A stretch of 64,000 nt of DNA from Mycosarcoma maydis (taxonomy: Eukaryota > Basidiomycota > Ustilaginomycetes > Ustilaginales), in contig NC_026486.1 in the NCBI RefSeq assembly GCF_000328475.2, positions 558,001-622,000 on the forward strand, given 5' to 3'. The notes under the pieces are model-generated. The model was given only the letters and a program-made list of their open reading frames with translations, was not told the origin of the DNA and did not search any database. Within the stretch, counting starts at the first letter, position 1, and every line of letters starts with the position of its first letter. Of the stretch, positions 1-11,196 are shown one piece after another. A program made the translations under genes and the position numbers.

Positions 1-2242
1 GACGACAGGGCGGCTGCTGGTGTCAAGGCCGTGTGGGTCGTGCTGTCGCCGTGGCTACGGCCGATCGAAGAGGCGCAGGCGATTGGTGATCAAGATGTCA
101 GGACAATGCGATGAGAAGGGACGCTACAGGTGGGAAAGATGTCGAAGGAGATCAAGATGGTGAGTGAGCTGACGATGGTTGGACGAGAAGGGTGAGCAAG
201 GAGGGGAGACAGTCAGCGGAGAATCGAAGGCACGCAGCGGCAGGCCGAGGCAGCAAACTGGATGAGAGAGACTTGACCATCGGGATTGCTGCGACAGATA
301 GTGTGGAACAGTGTTACCGTGCTGTGCTGCCGAATTCGTGAACTGGTTTTGGGTGACAGTGTGTGTAAAAACAACACAGCCAAGCCTTTTGTGGCTCTTC
401 TGCAGGTAAGCTCGTGCTCGTGCTCGTGTTCGTGCTCGGTTTGGTTGCTTGAAACTTAATCAGCTCAATTCCAAGCCAACACATCAACGATAATTCACAA
501 TTCTGATTTGTGATTCTTGTTTGTAACAATCGTGAATGTTTTTTTGCTAAATTCAAATCGGTAATCCCGAGGCAGTAGCTTGTCACGACTTAGGCAGAAC
601 AGGAGCACAAAACATAGACGAAAAGGGGTTCAGGGTCGCTTCGCAAAAACCAATACCAAGCAAGTGTAAAGAGTAAGTTAACTAGCGTTGGATGAAGTTT
701 TGACATGTGTACGCAGAGCTGCCGAGAGAGGCGGCTTTACCGAGACACAAAACTAAAAATGTGGCAGGAAGGAAGAAATGCCCAGCTCTTGCTGCCTGCA
801 AATCTCATCTTCCGAATCTCCATAAGTTAACTGAACGTATACGCGCACATGCCTTTAACAGGCAGCTAGCTGCTCCAAGCTCCACGCTCCCTGACAATTT
901 CGAAAAAGCCACGGGCCAAGCAAGCCAGCGGAACATGAGGTGCTCTATGCGGTATTACCCACCTTTTTTTTCGGCAATAGTCATGAGTAGCTGGTTGGAC
1001 GTGCTCTAAATAACAAGGCGTTTCACGATTGCGCTCGTCAAAAGCGAAAGAAACAGGCCTAAAAGTTGGCCCCCGCTCGCGATCTCGGCATGTGCTTGGT
1101 ATCACGAAGGAAGAGGGGGGAAACGTTGCGATCTGATGAATGCAGATTCGCGCAAATCTCTTGGCTAACAATCGTGAATCGTGAATCGCGAAGGATTTCG
1201 TGTTTGCGTCGTCTTCCCTACGAGGTGACGTTGTCTTCAAAGCTTGGCACGTCGAGACGCACCTCACCCAATCGTGAATGTTCGCAAGAATACGTACCAA
1301 CTGGCCTCCTCGTCGAACGCGCACGCAGTACATCGAACCACATGCAGTAACTTCTTTCGATTGCCGTGTCTATCAGTTGACTAGCCAAGCAAATGGCAAG
1401 GCACCTGAGCGACACCATGTCTAACGTGAACCAAAGCTGTCTTTCAGCCCAAAACGAGTCGTGAGTGTGAGGATCACGAATGTGAAGAGCGGGGGATCCG
1501 CGACGCATCGCGGTCACATCTGTAAAATTGATTCAACTCGATCCATTTTCGTGACTGGGCATCAGCACGCAGAGCTGCTCGAGGTCAAGAAGATCGAATT
1601 CAGGGTCTTTGATCGATCTCGCTCGCAGCGCAGCTGTCTTCGCTCAGTCGTGAGTCAAGAATAGGCTGGCTTCTTGGAACAAAAAGGGTTCGGATGCAAG
1701 AGAAGGAAAACGACCTTCCAAAGATTTGCAGAGTTAGGCGATGGCCAGTGCAGAGCCTCAAGTCGCGCGCGGCGTGGCTACGCTGTTGTTGACACCTTTC
1801 ACACACAGTCGCCTCGGACTTGTGAGTCTCGTTCAGATAAAACTTAAGTCGGTCGCTTGTGTCGCTATGCCAGATCAGAACGATCGCCAAGCACCGCAGT
1901 CTCATCCACGTAAGCGGTGCACAATCTCTACTTGGTGCCCTTCACTTTGAACATCTGGCAATCCGTGAATGGGGGCTACACATGTAGAGCGGAGAAGCGC
2001 GACGAAACCCGAGCCTCACGCGTCTGTTTTGTGCACCTCTCTTTGATTTTTGAATCCTTCTTGAGCCTCTCGCGGCAACAGCACCAACGACACTCTGTTG
2101 ATAGAAGCGACTACTTCGCCAACATAAATGTGATTCATTTGATAGTGATACAGTGTTCTTCATCAGTTCGATAGTGCAATACAGTCGAGAGTCGGAAATT
2201 GAATGTCCCGCAACCTCCAAGATGTAGCAAAGTCAATAACGA
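1..2242. other. intergenic region, no gene recognised
   Basis: No ATG-initiated open frame here looks like a protein family I know. The first ~300 bases are purine-rich on the plus strand, so pyrimidine-rich on the minus strand. That would fit the 5' leader of a minus-strand gene lying off the left edge (inference). Around 407-438 there is a short GTGCTC/GTGTTC repeat. Around 1170-1190 there is a run of the GAATCGT heptamer that recurs through the window's intergenic DNA. Confidence 0.4.
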
Positions 2243-4510
2243 TCAGCGAAAGAGCTGGTCCACATCCACCTCATTGGCGGCGCTACCGCCTTTGGATCCT
2301 GGCTGTGGAGTCCTTTTCATCGTCCACTTTCGCAGCCCGCTCGTCGGCTTTGACTTTGACCTCCACATATCGGCTTCTCCGTCCGCCTTGGGCGATTCCG
2401 GCATCGGGTTGGCCGAGCTGTGAACGAACCCGCTGAGGTCCAGAGAGGGCGGGTGTCTGTGCTCGGCCACGCGTTGCCTAGTAAGCTCGCTGGCAGAAGC
2501 GGTGGCGCTGACGCCTGGACTGCTTGTGGTCTGCGCGGAGGGACGATCGTTCGAAGCAGGCGTAAGGCCGGCGTTCAACAGAGGCGAACTGCGAAAGACC
2601 TTGGTGATCGACTGCGCTGACCTGCTGCGTTCCTTCCAAAACGGAGGACGTGTGGGCGGCAACGCTGTCTGTTCGGGCACCTCGTTTGCTTCAGGCAAGA
2701 AATCGGGCATCTGCGGTTGCTCATCAACATCGAGCATCTCAATCATCCGACTTCCCGTCTTATTGACACTCGACGTGCTACCACTGGGCGAGTGCCGACC
2801 CACACGTCTCCCTGCAGCTCCTAGACCCGACTGTTCTTCGTTATCAATCCAGAAATGGCCGGTTCGCGAATCGCTGCTCATGTTCCGGCTTGGGTCATTG
2901 GCATGACCGTCTTCTTCAGCGATCGTGGGGGGCCCTTGATCGTACGCATCCGATGAACCGACGACGCACAGTTGGCCCTTGACGGCGCCAGTGTAAGTGT
3001 TGTAAGTACCATCGCTGTTAAATGTTCCGCCGTTCGAAGGGTCGCTAGATTGATGCGTGCCAGTGCCTGGATCAGCTGTTAGTCGAGGGGAGAAAGTATT
3101 GTATGCAGCTGGCATCGCCTCCCTGGCTGGAAAGGATGTGAGCGGGGCGAAGGAGTTGGAACCCTGCACCATGAGCGGACTCGAAGCGGGGATCGACGGA
3201 AGCCTAGGCGGGATGCTGCGTTCCCCTGAGCTGCTCAACGCTGCGGAGTGCATCGAATGGTGCTCGGCGCTGGCCAGCTCGGACACTGCAACTGAGCCAG
3301 GAATTGTGTTCAGATTCGACGAGAAGCCGGGAAGGCCAGCAGCAGGTGGTCGGCGAGGTTGAAGGTGATCGACTTCATCGTGCAATTGTGCCGATGCAGC
3401 TGGAGGCATGGCCATCATACTCACGTGGGAGCCTCGACGACTGCTGGCGTCTTGGGGGGAAGCGGCACTCGACCAAGACGGCTCACCCACGTGAGCGTTT
3501 TGAAGTATACCGTACGTTCGGGCTGCTTCGCTGACAGCGGCGTAGTCGGAAGGCGCTGCACCCAGTGGCAGACTAGATATGTTTGAACTGCCTGCATGCG
3601 TATGAGGGCCGAGCGCGTTAGCAGGCGAGTTCTGTGCCGTGGATACAGCGCTTCCACTGTGATACGCCGCCGCAACTGAACCTGCAGTCATGGATCGAGG
3701 ATCAACGCCAGGAGACATGTGCGGCTCGTAGTAGGCGGTGCGGTGCACGTCAGGATAAGCGCCAGCGAGGACAGCTGCGCTTTCATGACCGTTGATGTGA
3801 TTGCCATTCGTCGATTGCCCGTAGTGGCTGCCATGGGATTGTGCAAACGAGGTCGACGAGCCCATGACAAAGCTCGGGGCAAGAGATGTAGTTGAAGGTC
3901 TGTGGACGTGATTAGAACGACCGTCCAATATGGCAGCACCGTTTAGCTGCGAGCCACTGTGAAACGATCTCTCGGTGCCGGTGCCGGTATCAGCACCGGA
4001 GCCCAGCAAAGGCATGGACGAATTGGCTTCCGTCGTGAAGAACGAGTTGCTGTAGTTTACCGAAGCTGGACGCTGTGCGTTTGTGGGTTTGGGAGGAAGT
4101 CCCGCAATGACGGCGGGCCTCTTTTCGGTTGTGTCATCAGGGAAGGGGTTGGCAGCCTTCTTTTTCTGATTGGAACGTCGCTTGTAGAGGCAGGCTAGGA
4201 ATAACAAAAATGCAAGCAGAGCCGCACCTCCCACCGCACCTCCGACGATGGCTCCAATTGGAGCCCGACTATTGGTGGAAAAAGACGAGTTGGTGGCTGG
4301 AGAAGAAGGAGAGGATGAAGTGGCGCCGTTTTCAGAACTTGACGAGATGAGAGGATCGCTGGATGTAGTACGGGAAGAGCTTGTAGTGGCAGCCGAGGTT
4401 GGCGCGCCTGTGATAGAAGAGAGAGCGGACGCCGCGATGGTCGAGGTGATCACCACTAGGGACTCACTCGCCGTCTCGGTGACTGTGACTGGAACTACAA
4501 CCAAAGACAT
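2243..4510 (-). CDS. S/T-rich single-pass membrane protein with long cytoplasmic tail
   Basis: A 755-residue protein starting at a true ATG (4508-4510 on the minus strand). Residues 1-80 are very rich in Ser/Thr/Ala with no clear cleavable signal peptide. They are followed by a Gly-rich transmembrane segment at about 86-110, then a KRR stop-transfer cluster. The remaining ~640 residues are low-complexity Ser/Pro/Gly/His sequence ending in a basic patch. This layout (S/T-rich exterior, GxxxG-type helix, basic flank, long disordered tail) is shared by fungal Mid2-like and Skg6/Axl2-like plasma-membrane proteins, where the S/T stretch is O-mannosylated. I infer a wall-stress sensor or polarity-related membrane protein, but no diagnostic domain is visible and the family is not proven. 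It is divergently arranged with MET10 over a 1.8-kb spacer. Confidence 0.7.
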   Translation of the reverse strand: MSLVVVPVTVTETASESLVVITSTIAASALSSITGAPTSAATTSSSRTTSSDPLISSSSENGATSSSPSSPATNSSFSTNSRAPIGAIVGGAVGGAALLAFLLFLACLYKRRSNQKKKAANPFPDDTTEKRPAVIAGLPPKPTNAQRPASVNYSNSFFTTEANSSMPLLGSGADTGTGTERSFHSGSQLNGAAILDGRSNHVHRPSTTSLAPSFVMGSSTSFAQSHGSHYGQSTNGNHINGHESAAVLAGAYPDVHRTAYYEPHMSPGVDPRSMTAGSVAAAYHSGSAVSTAQNSPANALGPHTHAGSSNISSLPLGAAPSDYAAVSEAARTYGILQNAHVGEPSWSSAASPQDASSRRGSHVSMMAMPPAASAQLHDEVDHLQPRRPPAAGLPGFSSNLNTIPGSVAVSELASAEHHSMHSAALSSSGERSIPPRLPSIPASSPLMVQGSNSFAPLTSFPAREAMPAAYNTFSPRLTADPGTGTHQSSDPSNGGTFNSDGTYNTYTGAVKGQLCVVGSSDAYDQGPPTIAEEDGHANDPSRNMSSDSRTGHFWIDNEEQSGLGAAGRRVGRHSPSGSTSSVNKTGSRMIEMLDVDEQPQMPDFLPEANEVPEQTALPPTRPPFWKERSRSAQSITKVFRSSPLLNAGLTPASNDRPSAQTTSSPGVSATASASELTRQRVAEHRHPPSLDLSGFVHSSANPMPESPKADGEADMWRSKSKPTSGLRKWTMKRTPQPGSKGGSAANEVDVDQLFR

Positions 4511-6317
4511 GACGTGCGAAAACTAGCCACCGACGCTTTTCGGTGTGTTGGTCTCAGTCTCGGGATAGGGTGTCTCGCACCGCCTGGATGCTGAATCGAC
4601 CACAATTTTCGACCTTTAAAAAGGCGGGGCGAAGCAGAGGGCCAAAAGGTACTGCGAATGCAGGATCTCGAGCGTGGTAGTCAACCCGTGTGTCCCAGTG
4701 TGTTGAGGGTCGTCGATGACATGAATGGTCAGCGAGGTAGGTGCTGGAGAGTGGCGATCAGGACTGCCAGACTTGAAGCGGATAAAAGATATCTGTGAGG
4801 TTGTTTTTTTGAACTTGAGCGTCGCCCGAATGATGGACGGCCAGTGGAAGACGGCGGCTGTATCTCACCTGAACGTGCTAGGAGGAGCGTTACGCTCAAA
4901 GATCGAAGCAAACTGGAATCGATGAGCAAGGACGAGAGGAGGAAAAGAACAGCTACGAGCTAGATCGAGCTGTGTTTGAACGCCGTTGTGGAGACCAGTC
5001 TCGGCTGAAGCATGGTGCGGTCCAATCGTGAATCTCACGAGAGGGCTACCCGTAATCTCCACCCTCTCATGTCTGGTTGATTCAACCGCCTGGATACCTT
5101 CGCAGGATGTCAAGTTTATTATCGCCGTCGGTTGTGGCCTTCGCCTCCGCCTCCGTCTCAAAGATCCAGACAAGAGCCACTTTGATACAAGGTTCTCGAC
5201 GTGATTTAAGGATTGTGAATACTAAAGGGTGCCGCACGAGGAAGAGCAGCTTCCCACTGTCACGCATTTAACCCGCCTCTCCTACGGAACAGCCTTAACT
5301 AGGCACGGTGATGCCGCCGATATTCACGATTGATGCCACACTAAGCCGCAGAAGCGAGCGGAAGCCACTCGCTGAAAATCAGACGACATGCGCAAAGGGC
5401 AAAGATTTCGCCGCAACTCCGGCGAAAGATGGCGAGAGGGCGAAAGCCAAGTGAGAAAGCCACGAGTGGCGCGGGATATCTTACAGCTTGCAACGTAAAT
5501 CAAGAAACCGTGAAATCTCAACAACGGCAACTTGAGCCACCCGTTTTCTATTCTAGCTGACTAGTGATTTCCACCTGCTTGCCAGCCAATCTATATTTGG
5601 AAACGCATGCAATCCTCAGGAACGGGGGCCGCCTTGCAGCATCGAGGGTCCATCGCCAAGCTGACATAAGACGACCAAGCCGTAGGTGATCGACGCGCTG
5701 CTGGCACGTCAGATAGGCTCGGCGTGGACCATGGAGTGACATGGCTAGATGATGAGGTAAAAAACATTCTTGTATGATGATAGAGGCGCCACGATCTTCA
5801 ATCTTTATACTATCACGAATGGTAACGTGATAGGCAAACGCTAAGAATCAATGCCAAAAAAAAAAGGCAAGAAATGGGGGACTGAATCGAGCTGAAAATT
5901 CGTCATCTAAGCCACTCCAAAGATCCGATAAAAAGGGGAGAATAAAAGGTGAAGAGGATGTTAGACCGCTCACAACATTGAGAGGAGGCGGAGGTGCACG
6001 GTGAGGCCATCAACGACCGAAATTGCGCCATTTATCTTCCCCGCCCAAAATTTCGAGGTAGAGTTGCAGCTCTCAGGCGAACATGGGAGCTGGACAGCTT
6101 TGTGTGATTTCTTCTCGCGTTGGAAGATCTGACGGGGATGGCGGGCAGCGTCCAGTCGGACCCTTTTTTTGTTCAATCGATATCTGGCTCCCGCTGCTGT
6201 CAAGCACAGAGCAGCGTACGGCGGACTGCTGACAACTTGACCTTTCTTCTCTCCCACACCCTCCTCATCCATCTCGCCAACTCTTGTGTGCGTGGTAAGT
6301 CTACATACACACTCAAG
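4511..6317. other. divergent intergenic region between membrane protein and MET10
   Basis: No convincing gene. It should contain both promoters. A TTTATACTATC stretch near 5803 is the only TATA-like element I noted, and the ~80 bases before the MET10 start at 6318 are pyrimidine-rich. A GGTAAGT at 6295 could be a donor for a 5'-leader intron, but no matching acceptor precedes the start, so I do not call one. Confidence 0.4.
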
Positions 6318-9300
6318 ATGGCTGCTACGTCGTCCCAGTCGCTCTACCAGAGCGCTGCGATCTTCGCCGGTGGTCTCGCCATCGGCGCCGGTACGCTCGC
6401 GCTTTCGCGTGCCGCCTTTGCCCCCGCTCACAAGCCCAACAAGTCGATCAAGCGCAAGGTTTCGGATGCCAAGCTGCGCACTGCCGACGCCTCCAAGTCC
6501 AGCTCCACCGCCGTCACTGCCAAGAATACCGCTACTGCCCTTGCCGGCATCACCGCCGATGGCCGTACCGACCCTCCTGCTTCCCAGCAGCTCGACCATG
6601 TTGACGCCAAAGGCGCTGGCCCTGCTGCTCCTGCCAAGCCTGAATTGCCTGGACATGTCGCTCCCAACGGCGTTGATGCTACCGCTGGTGGCCAGAAACT
6701 CACTGGTCTCGTCAACGCTCAGCCCATCAACGCTGCCGCTCCTGAGCCCGAGCCTGCCAACCGCGCCAAGCATGTCGATGCCCGCATGGATCTCAGTACC
6801 GTTCAGGGCCCTTCCGAGGCCGAGACCGCCGCCAAGATTGCCGCCCAATCTTGGTTGCTCGGCATCTCCAGCACTAAGCTCACCAGCACCGCCGCTATCG
6901 ACTCGATTGCTTACGGCAACAGTACCGCCATCTTCAGCTACGAGAGCCAAGCCAACGGCGGTTTCGGCTCCTTCAGTGAGCAGGAGGCACAACTCGCCGC
7001 CGAAAAGGGCTGGTTCAAGGGCCGCCCCTCGGTTTTCAAGATGCAGACCCGCTCCGGCGCCGGCAACGCCATCATCGGTTACCTTAACGCCAAGGGTGGT
7101 TCTTCCTCCACCGAGCCCACCAAGGTTGTGACCGCGCTCACCAACGCTGCTGGCTTTGCTGCCATGGCTCCGGCGCTCGTCTCGTACCACGGCTCGGATA
7201 ACGCCAAGCTTGTGCTGCAGGTATCGGCCGCTACCCACGCTGCCGAGCACGGTCAGGAGCTCAACATCACCAACGACTACGCCTCGATCCTCTCGACTGC
7301 TGCTGCTCTTGGCGACTCGTTCGAGGTCGTTCTCTCCGCTACTCGTCAGGAGGCTGTTGACCTTGCCCAATACGCTTACCAGTCGCCCAAGAACGTCGTT
7401 CACATCTTTGATGGTGCGTTTGCTGGTCGCGAGGTCGGCACGCTCAACATCCCCACCAAGGGTCAGAAGGTCGACGCTCCCGAACCTTTCCTCTTTACCG
7501 GCTCGCCAAAGGCCCAGACGGTCCTCGTTGTCCCCAGCGGCTCTCACAGCCAGGCTGCGCGTGCTGTGCTCGTCACTCTGCCTCCCGCTGTGCGCCACAA
7601 CGTCGCCCTCCTCTCGGTTCGCAGCCTGCGCGACTGGGATGAGGCTGACCTCCGCAAAGCGCTCCCCAAGTCGGTCGAGAGCCTTCACGTCCTCGAGGAG
7701 GTCTCTGGCGGTGTCGTTGCCGGCCAGCTTTACGAAGACATTGTCTCTTCCGTCTTTGACGTCGAATTTGCCGGTTCCGACATTCCCTCGCACGTGTTCC
7801 CTCTGGCATTGGCTCCAGGCCAGAACTTGACCGCTGCCGAGCTCAGCAAGCTGCTCGAGACGCTGAGTGGCAACCACAACGCGGCTCTCAAGCTGCAGGA
7901 CGTTATCGACGAGGCCGACGGCGACCACGCCGACCTGCTCGCCCTTTCCGGTGCTTCGGTTCTTTCTTTCTTCGACAGCGAGATCAGCCCCACCGCTCCT
8001 CTAGCCCAGCTCACTGCTCGTGCCATTCGCGACCGTGGCTCTGACACCCAGCTCCACGCCCGTCTGCTGTCGCGTTACGACAACTTTGAGGCATCGGGCA
8101 TCCTCCGTTCCGACATCATTCTGTCGAGCCGTCCTGAGTCGGCTGCCGACGCGCCCATCGTCCTTGCCGCCGAGGAGAACGTCGCCAAGGTGCTCGTGGT
8201 CAGCGATCCCGCCACTACGCTCAGAAGCTACGCTCCCTTCCAGTCGCTCGCCCGTGGTGGTACTGTCATCTTCAACACGCCCGGATGGGATGTCGCCGAG
8301 CTCGACTCGAAGCTGCGCGCCGAGGACAAGCGTGTACTCGCCCAGAAGAGCGCCCGTCTCTTGCTTATCGATGCTGCTGCCGTCGTTGAAAAGCTCAACA
8401 CCAAGACCGCCAACGCCAGCGGCGGCAAGGCCAAGGTCGGTGACAATGTCGTCCCCGCTGAGATTGCCGCCGCCGTCCTCCTTGTGGCTGTTCTGCGTGT
8501 CCAGCTCAACATTTCTGGTGCCGCCCTCGCTGCTTTCCTCAAACGCGTCATTGGTACCGCTCCCGTGGGCATCAATGGCGTCGAGGGTCTCGTCTTGGCT
8601 GCCGAGAGCGCCATTCAGCTCCATGCCTTCAACGACGAAGAGTGGTCCCGCGCTGAGCCCATCTCGGAGGCCGAGCAGAATGCTCCTCTGCGTCCTACCC
8701 AGATTCGCTACAACGGCTTCGGTCCCAACCCTGATGCTGCCACCGTTGGCATTGAGGCTGCTCCGTTCCGCAGCACCTGGGCGCAGTCTGCCTGGCAGCA
8801 CCTCTTCTCTGAGGCGTACGATACCAAGCTTGACTCCCTTCGACCGGACCTGCCCGAGCAGACTTGGGTCGTCGAGGTTACCGAGAACCGACGTCTCACC
8901 CCGGTCGACTATGACCGAAACGTCTTCCATATGGAGCTCAGCACCAAGGGCACTGATCTCAAGTACGAGGTCGGCGAGGCTCTTGGTGTCCACGGCTGGA
9001 ACGACGAGGAGGAAGTCGCCGAGTTCATCCGATGGGCCGGTTTCGACGCCGACGAGATCGTCAACGCTCCCAGCCTCACCGAGGCGGGCAAGCACGAGAG
9101 CCGCACCGTCTTCCAGACGCTGCAGCAGAACCTCGACATCTTTGGAAAGCCGCCCAAGCGCTTTTACGAGGAGCTTGGCAAGCTTGCTACCAACCGTGAC
9201 GAGGCTCGCTGGTTGCGTTTCATCAGCTCTGCTGAGGGTTCATACACCTTCAAGAAGCTTTCGGAGATCGAGACTTTGACGTATGCCGATGTGCTGCGCA

Positions 9301-10100
9301 TGTTCCCTTCGGCTCGTCTCCCTGTCGACCAGCTGCTGACGCTGGTCGAGCCCATCAAGCCTCGCCACTATTCGATCGCCTCGGCTCAGGCAGCCGTGGG
9401 TGAGTCGATTCACCTGCTCATTGTCACGGTGGACTGGAAGACGCCCAGTGGCAGCCCACGCTACGGTCAGTGCACGCGCTACCTCTCTCAGCTCAAGCCA
9501 GGTGCCAAGGTGACCGTCTCGCTCAAGCCTTCGGTGATGAAGCTGCCTCCTATCGATTCGCAGCCCATCATCATGGCTGGTCTCGGTACTGGTGCCGCCC
9601 CCTTCCGAGCTTTCATCCAGGCTCGTGCACACAAGAAGGCGCAGGGTATCGACGTTGGTCCACTCGTTTACTACTTTGGCTCTCGTTACCGCTCCGCCGA
9701 GTACCTCTATGGCGAGGAGCTTGAGGCCTACACTCAGGACGGTGTCATCCAGCACATGGGTCTCGCCTTCTCCCGTGACACCTCCAAGAAGGTCTACATC
9801 CAGCACAAGATCTTGGAGGATGGCGATCTGCTCACCCAGTACCTCGGTCCCGAGATTGAGAAGCTTGAAGCCGCCGGTGGTAAGGCCGAGGTGGTACTCC
9901 AGGACGGCCTGATCAACGACGAGGACGTCGAGGAGGGCAAGAAGGGTTACTTCTTCGTCTGCGGTCCTACCTGGCCGGTTCCCGACATTCACGAGGCGCT
10001 TGTGGGTGCTTTCGTTAAGAAGGGTTTGACCAAGGATCAGGCCGAGAAGAAGATGGAGGCTCTCAAGGAGGACGAGCGATACGTTCTCGAGGTGTACTAG
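6318..10100 (+). CDS. MET10: sulfite reductase (NADPH) flavoprotein alpha subunit
   Basis: Alpha subunit of assimilatory NADPH sulfite reductase, which passes electrons from NADPH through FAD to the sirohaem beta subunit for sulfite to sulfide in cysteine/methionine synthesis. From the ATG at 6318 the product is 1260 residues. Order seen: hydrophobic Ala/Gly-rich segment (about 12-35), an Ala-rich linker to ~155, a pyruvate:ferredoxin-oxidoreductase-like region (about 160-800), then the FAD/NADP ferredoxin-reductase module with RHYSIAS (about 1015), the GLGTGAAPFR NADP loop (about 1088) and FFVCGPTW near 1211. As in yeast Met10 there is no flavodoxin domain. Yeast Met10 is about 1035 residues and starts near the region equivalent to residue 170 here, so the N-terminal extension is unusual. 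An internal ATG at 6786 would give 1104 residues. The extension keeps coding-type codon bias, so I prefer 6318. Confidence 0.95.
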   Translation: MAATSSQSLYQSAAIFAGGLAIGAGTLALSRAAFAPAHKPNKSIKRKVSDAKLRTADASKSSSTAVTAKNTATALAGITADGRTDPPASQQLDHVDAKGAGPAAPAKPELPGHVAPNGVDATAGGQKLTGLVNAQPINAAAPEPEPANRAKHVDARMDLSTVQGPSEAETAAKIAAQSWLLGISSTKLTSTAAIDSIAYGNSTAIFSYESQANGGFGSFSEQEAQLAAEKGWFKGRPSVFKMQTRSGAGNAIIGYLNAKGGSSSTEPTKVVTALTNAAGFAAMAPALVSYHGSDNAKLVLQVSAATHAAEHGQELNITNDYASILSTAAALGDSFEVVLSATRQEAVDLAQYAYQSPKNVVHIFDGAFAGREVGTLNIPTKGQKVDAPEPFLFTGSPKAQTVLVVPSGSHSQAARAVLVTLPPAVRHNVALLSVRSLRDWDEADLRKALPKSVESLHVLEEVSGGVVAGQLYEDIVSSVFDVEFAGSDIPSHVFPLALAPGQNLTAAELSKLLETLSGNHNAALKLQDVIDEADGDHADLLALSGASVLSFFDSEISPTAPLAQLTARAIRDRGSDTQLHARLLSRYDNFEASGILRSDIILSSRPESAADAPIVLAAEENVAKVLVVSDPATTLRSYAPFQSLARGGTVIFNTPGWDVAELDSKLRAEDKRVLAQKSARLLLIDAAAVVEKLNTKTANASGGKAKVGDNVVPAEIAAAVLLVAVLRVQLNISGAALAAFLKRVIGTAPVGINGVEGLVLAAESAIQLHAFNDEEWSRAEPISEAEQNAPLRPTQIRYNGFGPNPDAATVGIEAAPFRSTWAQSAWQHLFSEAYDTKLDSLRPDLPEQTWVVEVTENRRLTPVDYDRNVFHMELSTKGTDLKYEVGEALGVHGWNDEEEVAEFIRWAGFDADEIVNAPSLTEAGKHESRTVFQTLQQNLDIFGKPPKRFYEELGKLATNRDEARWLRFISSAEGSYTFKKLSEIETLTYADVLRMFPSARLPVDQLLTLVEPIKPRHYSIASAQAAVGESIHLLIVTVDWKTPSGSPRYGQCTRYLSQLKPGAKVTVSLKPSVMKLPPIDSQPIIMAGLGTGAAPFRAFIQARAHKKAQGIDVGPLVYYFGSRYRSAEYLYGEELEAYTQDGVIQHMGLAFSRDTSKKVYIQHKILEDGDLLTQYLGPEIEKLEAAGGKAEVVLQDGLINDEDVEEGKKGYFFVCGPTWPVPDIHEALVGAFVKKGLTKDQAEKKMEALKEDERYVLEVY

Positions 10101-10405
10101 ATGGTTCTTTCTTTCGGCCAACATCGTGGTGTTCGATTCGCTGTTGTCTCTCAGCGCGGATGCGCACATGTACCAGTTCCAATCGACTGTTTCTGAGATG
10201 CCAACCCCTTCCGTTCTGTGTCATACTTTTTCGCTTGTGTGGTTGCCGAATGTGAATGAGCCAAGACTAGAAGCCGACGATGCTTCATTGGGGCAATTGT
10301 GATTGATTAAGCTATGAATGGCCAAGCCCTGTGGTGGGTGCGCTTGGATATGGGTATATAGAATCGAACAAATCAAATACGGTGTGTACGAGTACGACGG
10401 CGCAT
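10101..10405. other. convergent 3' intergenic region
   Basis: Short spacer between the MET10 stop and the ATG12 stop on the opposite strand. It holds only the two 3' ends. No further gene is seen. Confidence 0.6.
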
Positions 10406-11196
10406 CTAACCCCAAGCTGCTGTTGTGCTGTAGTTGACAATCAGGTGACCTTCGGTACCAAAGCACTGCAAATCCGATCATAGCGACATGGCAAGATATA
10501 GCGAGATGTTGAAGCGGAGACAAGAAGGTCAGGTCCCAATCTACGTGAAAGCGTGCGCAATGCAATTCGACTTACCCTGTACAGATTGCCCACGGTGTCG
10601 TCCGGCGCTGGACTGAAGGAAGCGTTGATGTACAGGAACTGTGATGCATGTCGATGGGATGTACAAAAGAATCGAAAGCCCTGGTCAGGAAGCAGGACGA
10701 GGATGAGACATGAGATGAGCGAATGGAGGACCTACGAGGGAGTCGGAAGGCTTGAAGTTGAGCTCTTTACGCAAGAAGACCGTGACAGCCTGAAAGCGAT
10801 TAAATGCTGTGATGCGAAAGTGGTTGTTCTGTTCATCAGGCGCTAGCGTTAGTGGTCGATAATCGGTGTCGGGTGGTGTGAGAGCGAGGGCGGTTCGGGC
10901 TGATCAAGGAGCTTACCTTCATGATGGGTGCATTGCCTATCGCTTTAAATCGCACGACGACTGGGAAAAAGGAGCACAAGCAGCATTGCAATAAGAGATA
11001 GCCAAGACAAAGGTCAAGCTTAGTCAGCGATAAGTCTCTGACCAATTGATTGTTGCAGCAACGGGTGAGCTTCGAACGCACCCTTGGATGAATCGCGCTT
11101 CTTGTACTGTTCGAGCGCTTGCAAGGCCGCTACCGAGGTGCTCCCTGCGGCTGATATTGTGGCTGCTGACCCAAGCTGCCTGTCTAGCTCTGCCAT
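10406..11196 (-). CDS. ATG12: autophagy-related ubiquitin-like protein Atg12, five exons
   Basis: Ubiquitin-like modifier conjugated to Atg5 by Atg7/Atg10; the conjugate acts as an E3 for Atg8 lipidation in autophagy. Exons on the minus strand: 11196-11082, 10960-10917, 10828-10736, 10638-10576 and 10465-10406. They join in frame (375 nt, 124 residues). Each junction uses GT..AG (donors GTGCGT, GTAAGC, GTAGGT, GTAAGT). The joined protein carries the Atg12 signature: VRFKAIGNAPIMK, then FRITAFNRFQAV, FLYINASFSPAPDDTVGNLY, and a C-terminal tail ending HLIVNYSTTAAWG with the terminal glycine needed for activation. The ubiquitin-like part aligns without gaps to what I remember of other Atg12 proteins. 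The N-terminal exon (38 residues, Ala/Ser-rich) is less certain, because variable N-termini are normal in the family and another upstream exon is possible. It shares a divergent promoter region with RPL7. Confidence 0.93.

Noticed and set aside
5970..7928. 652-codon minus-strand open frame
   Set aside because: It is the antisense shadow of MET10: GC-rich third positions keep the opposite strand open. It has no family resemblance and no supported ATG.
8001..9095. 364-codon minus-strand frame and the 419-codon plus frame at 8020-9279
   Set aside because: Both are other-frame shadows of the MET10 C-terminal half with Arg/Ser-rich biased composition.
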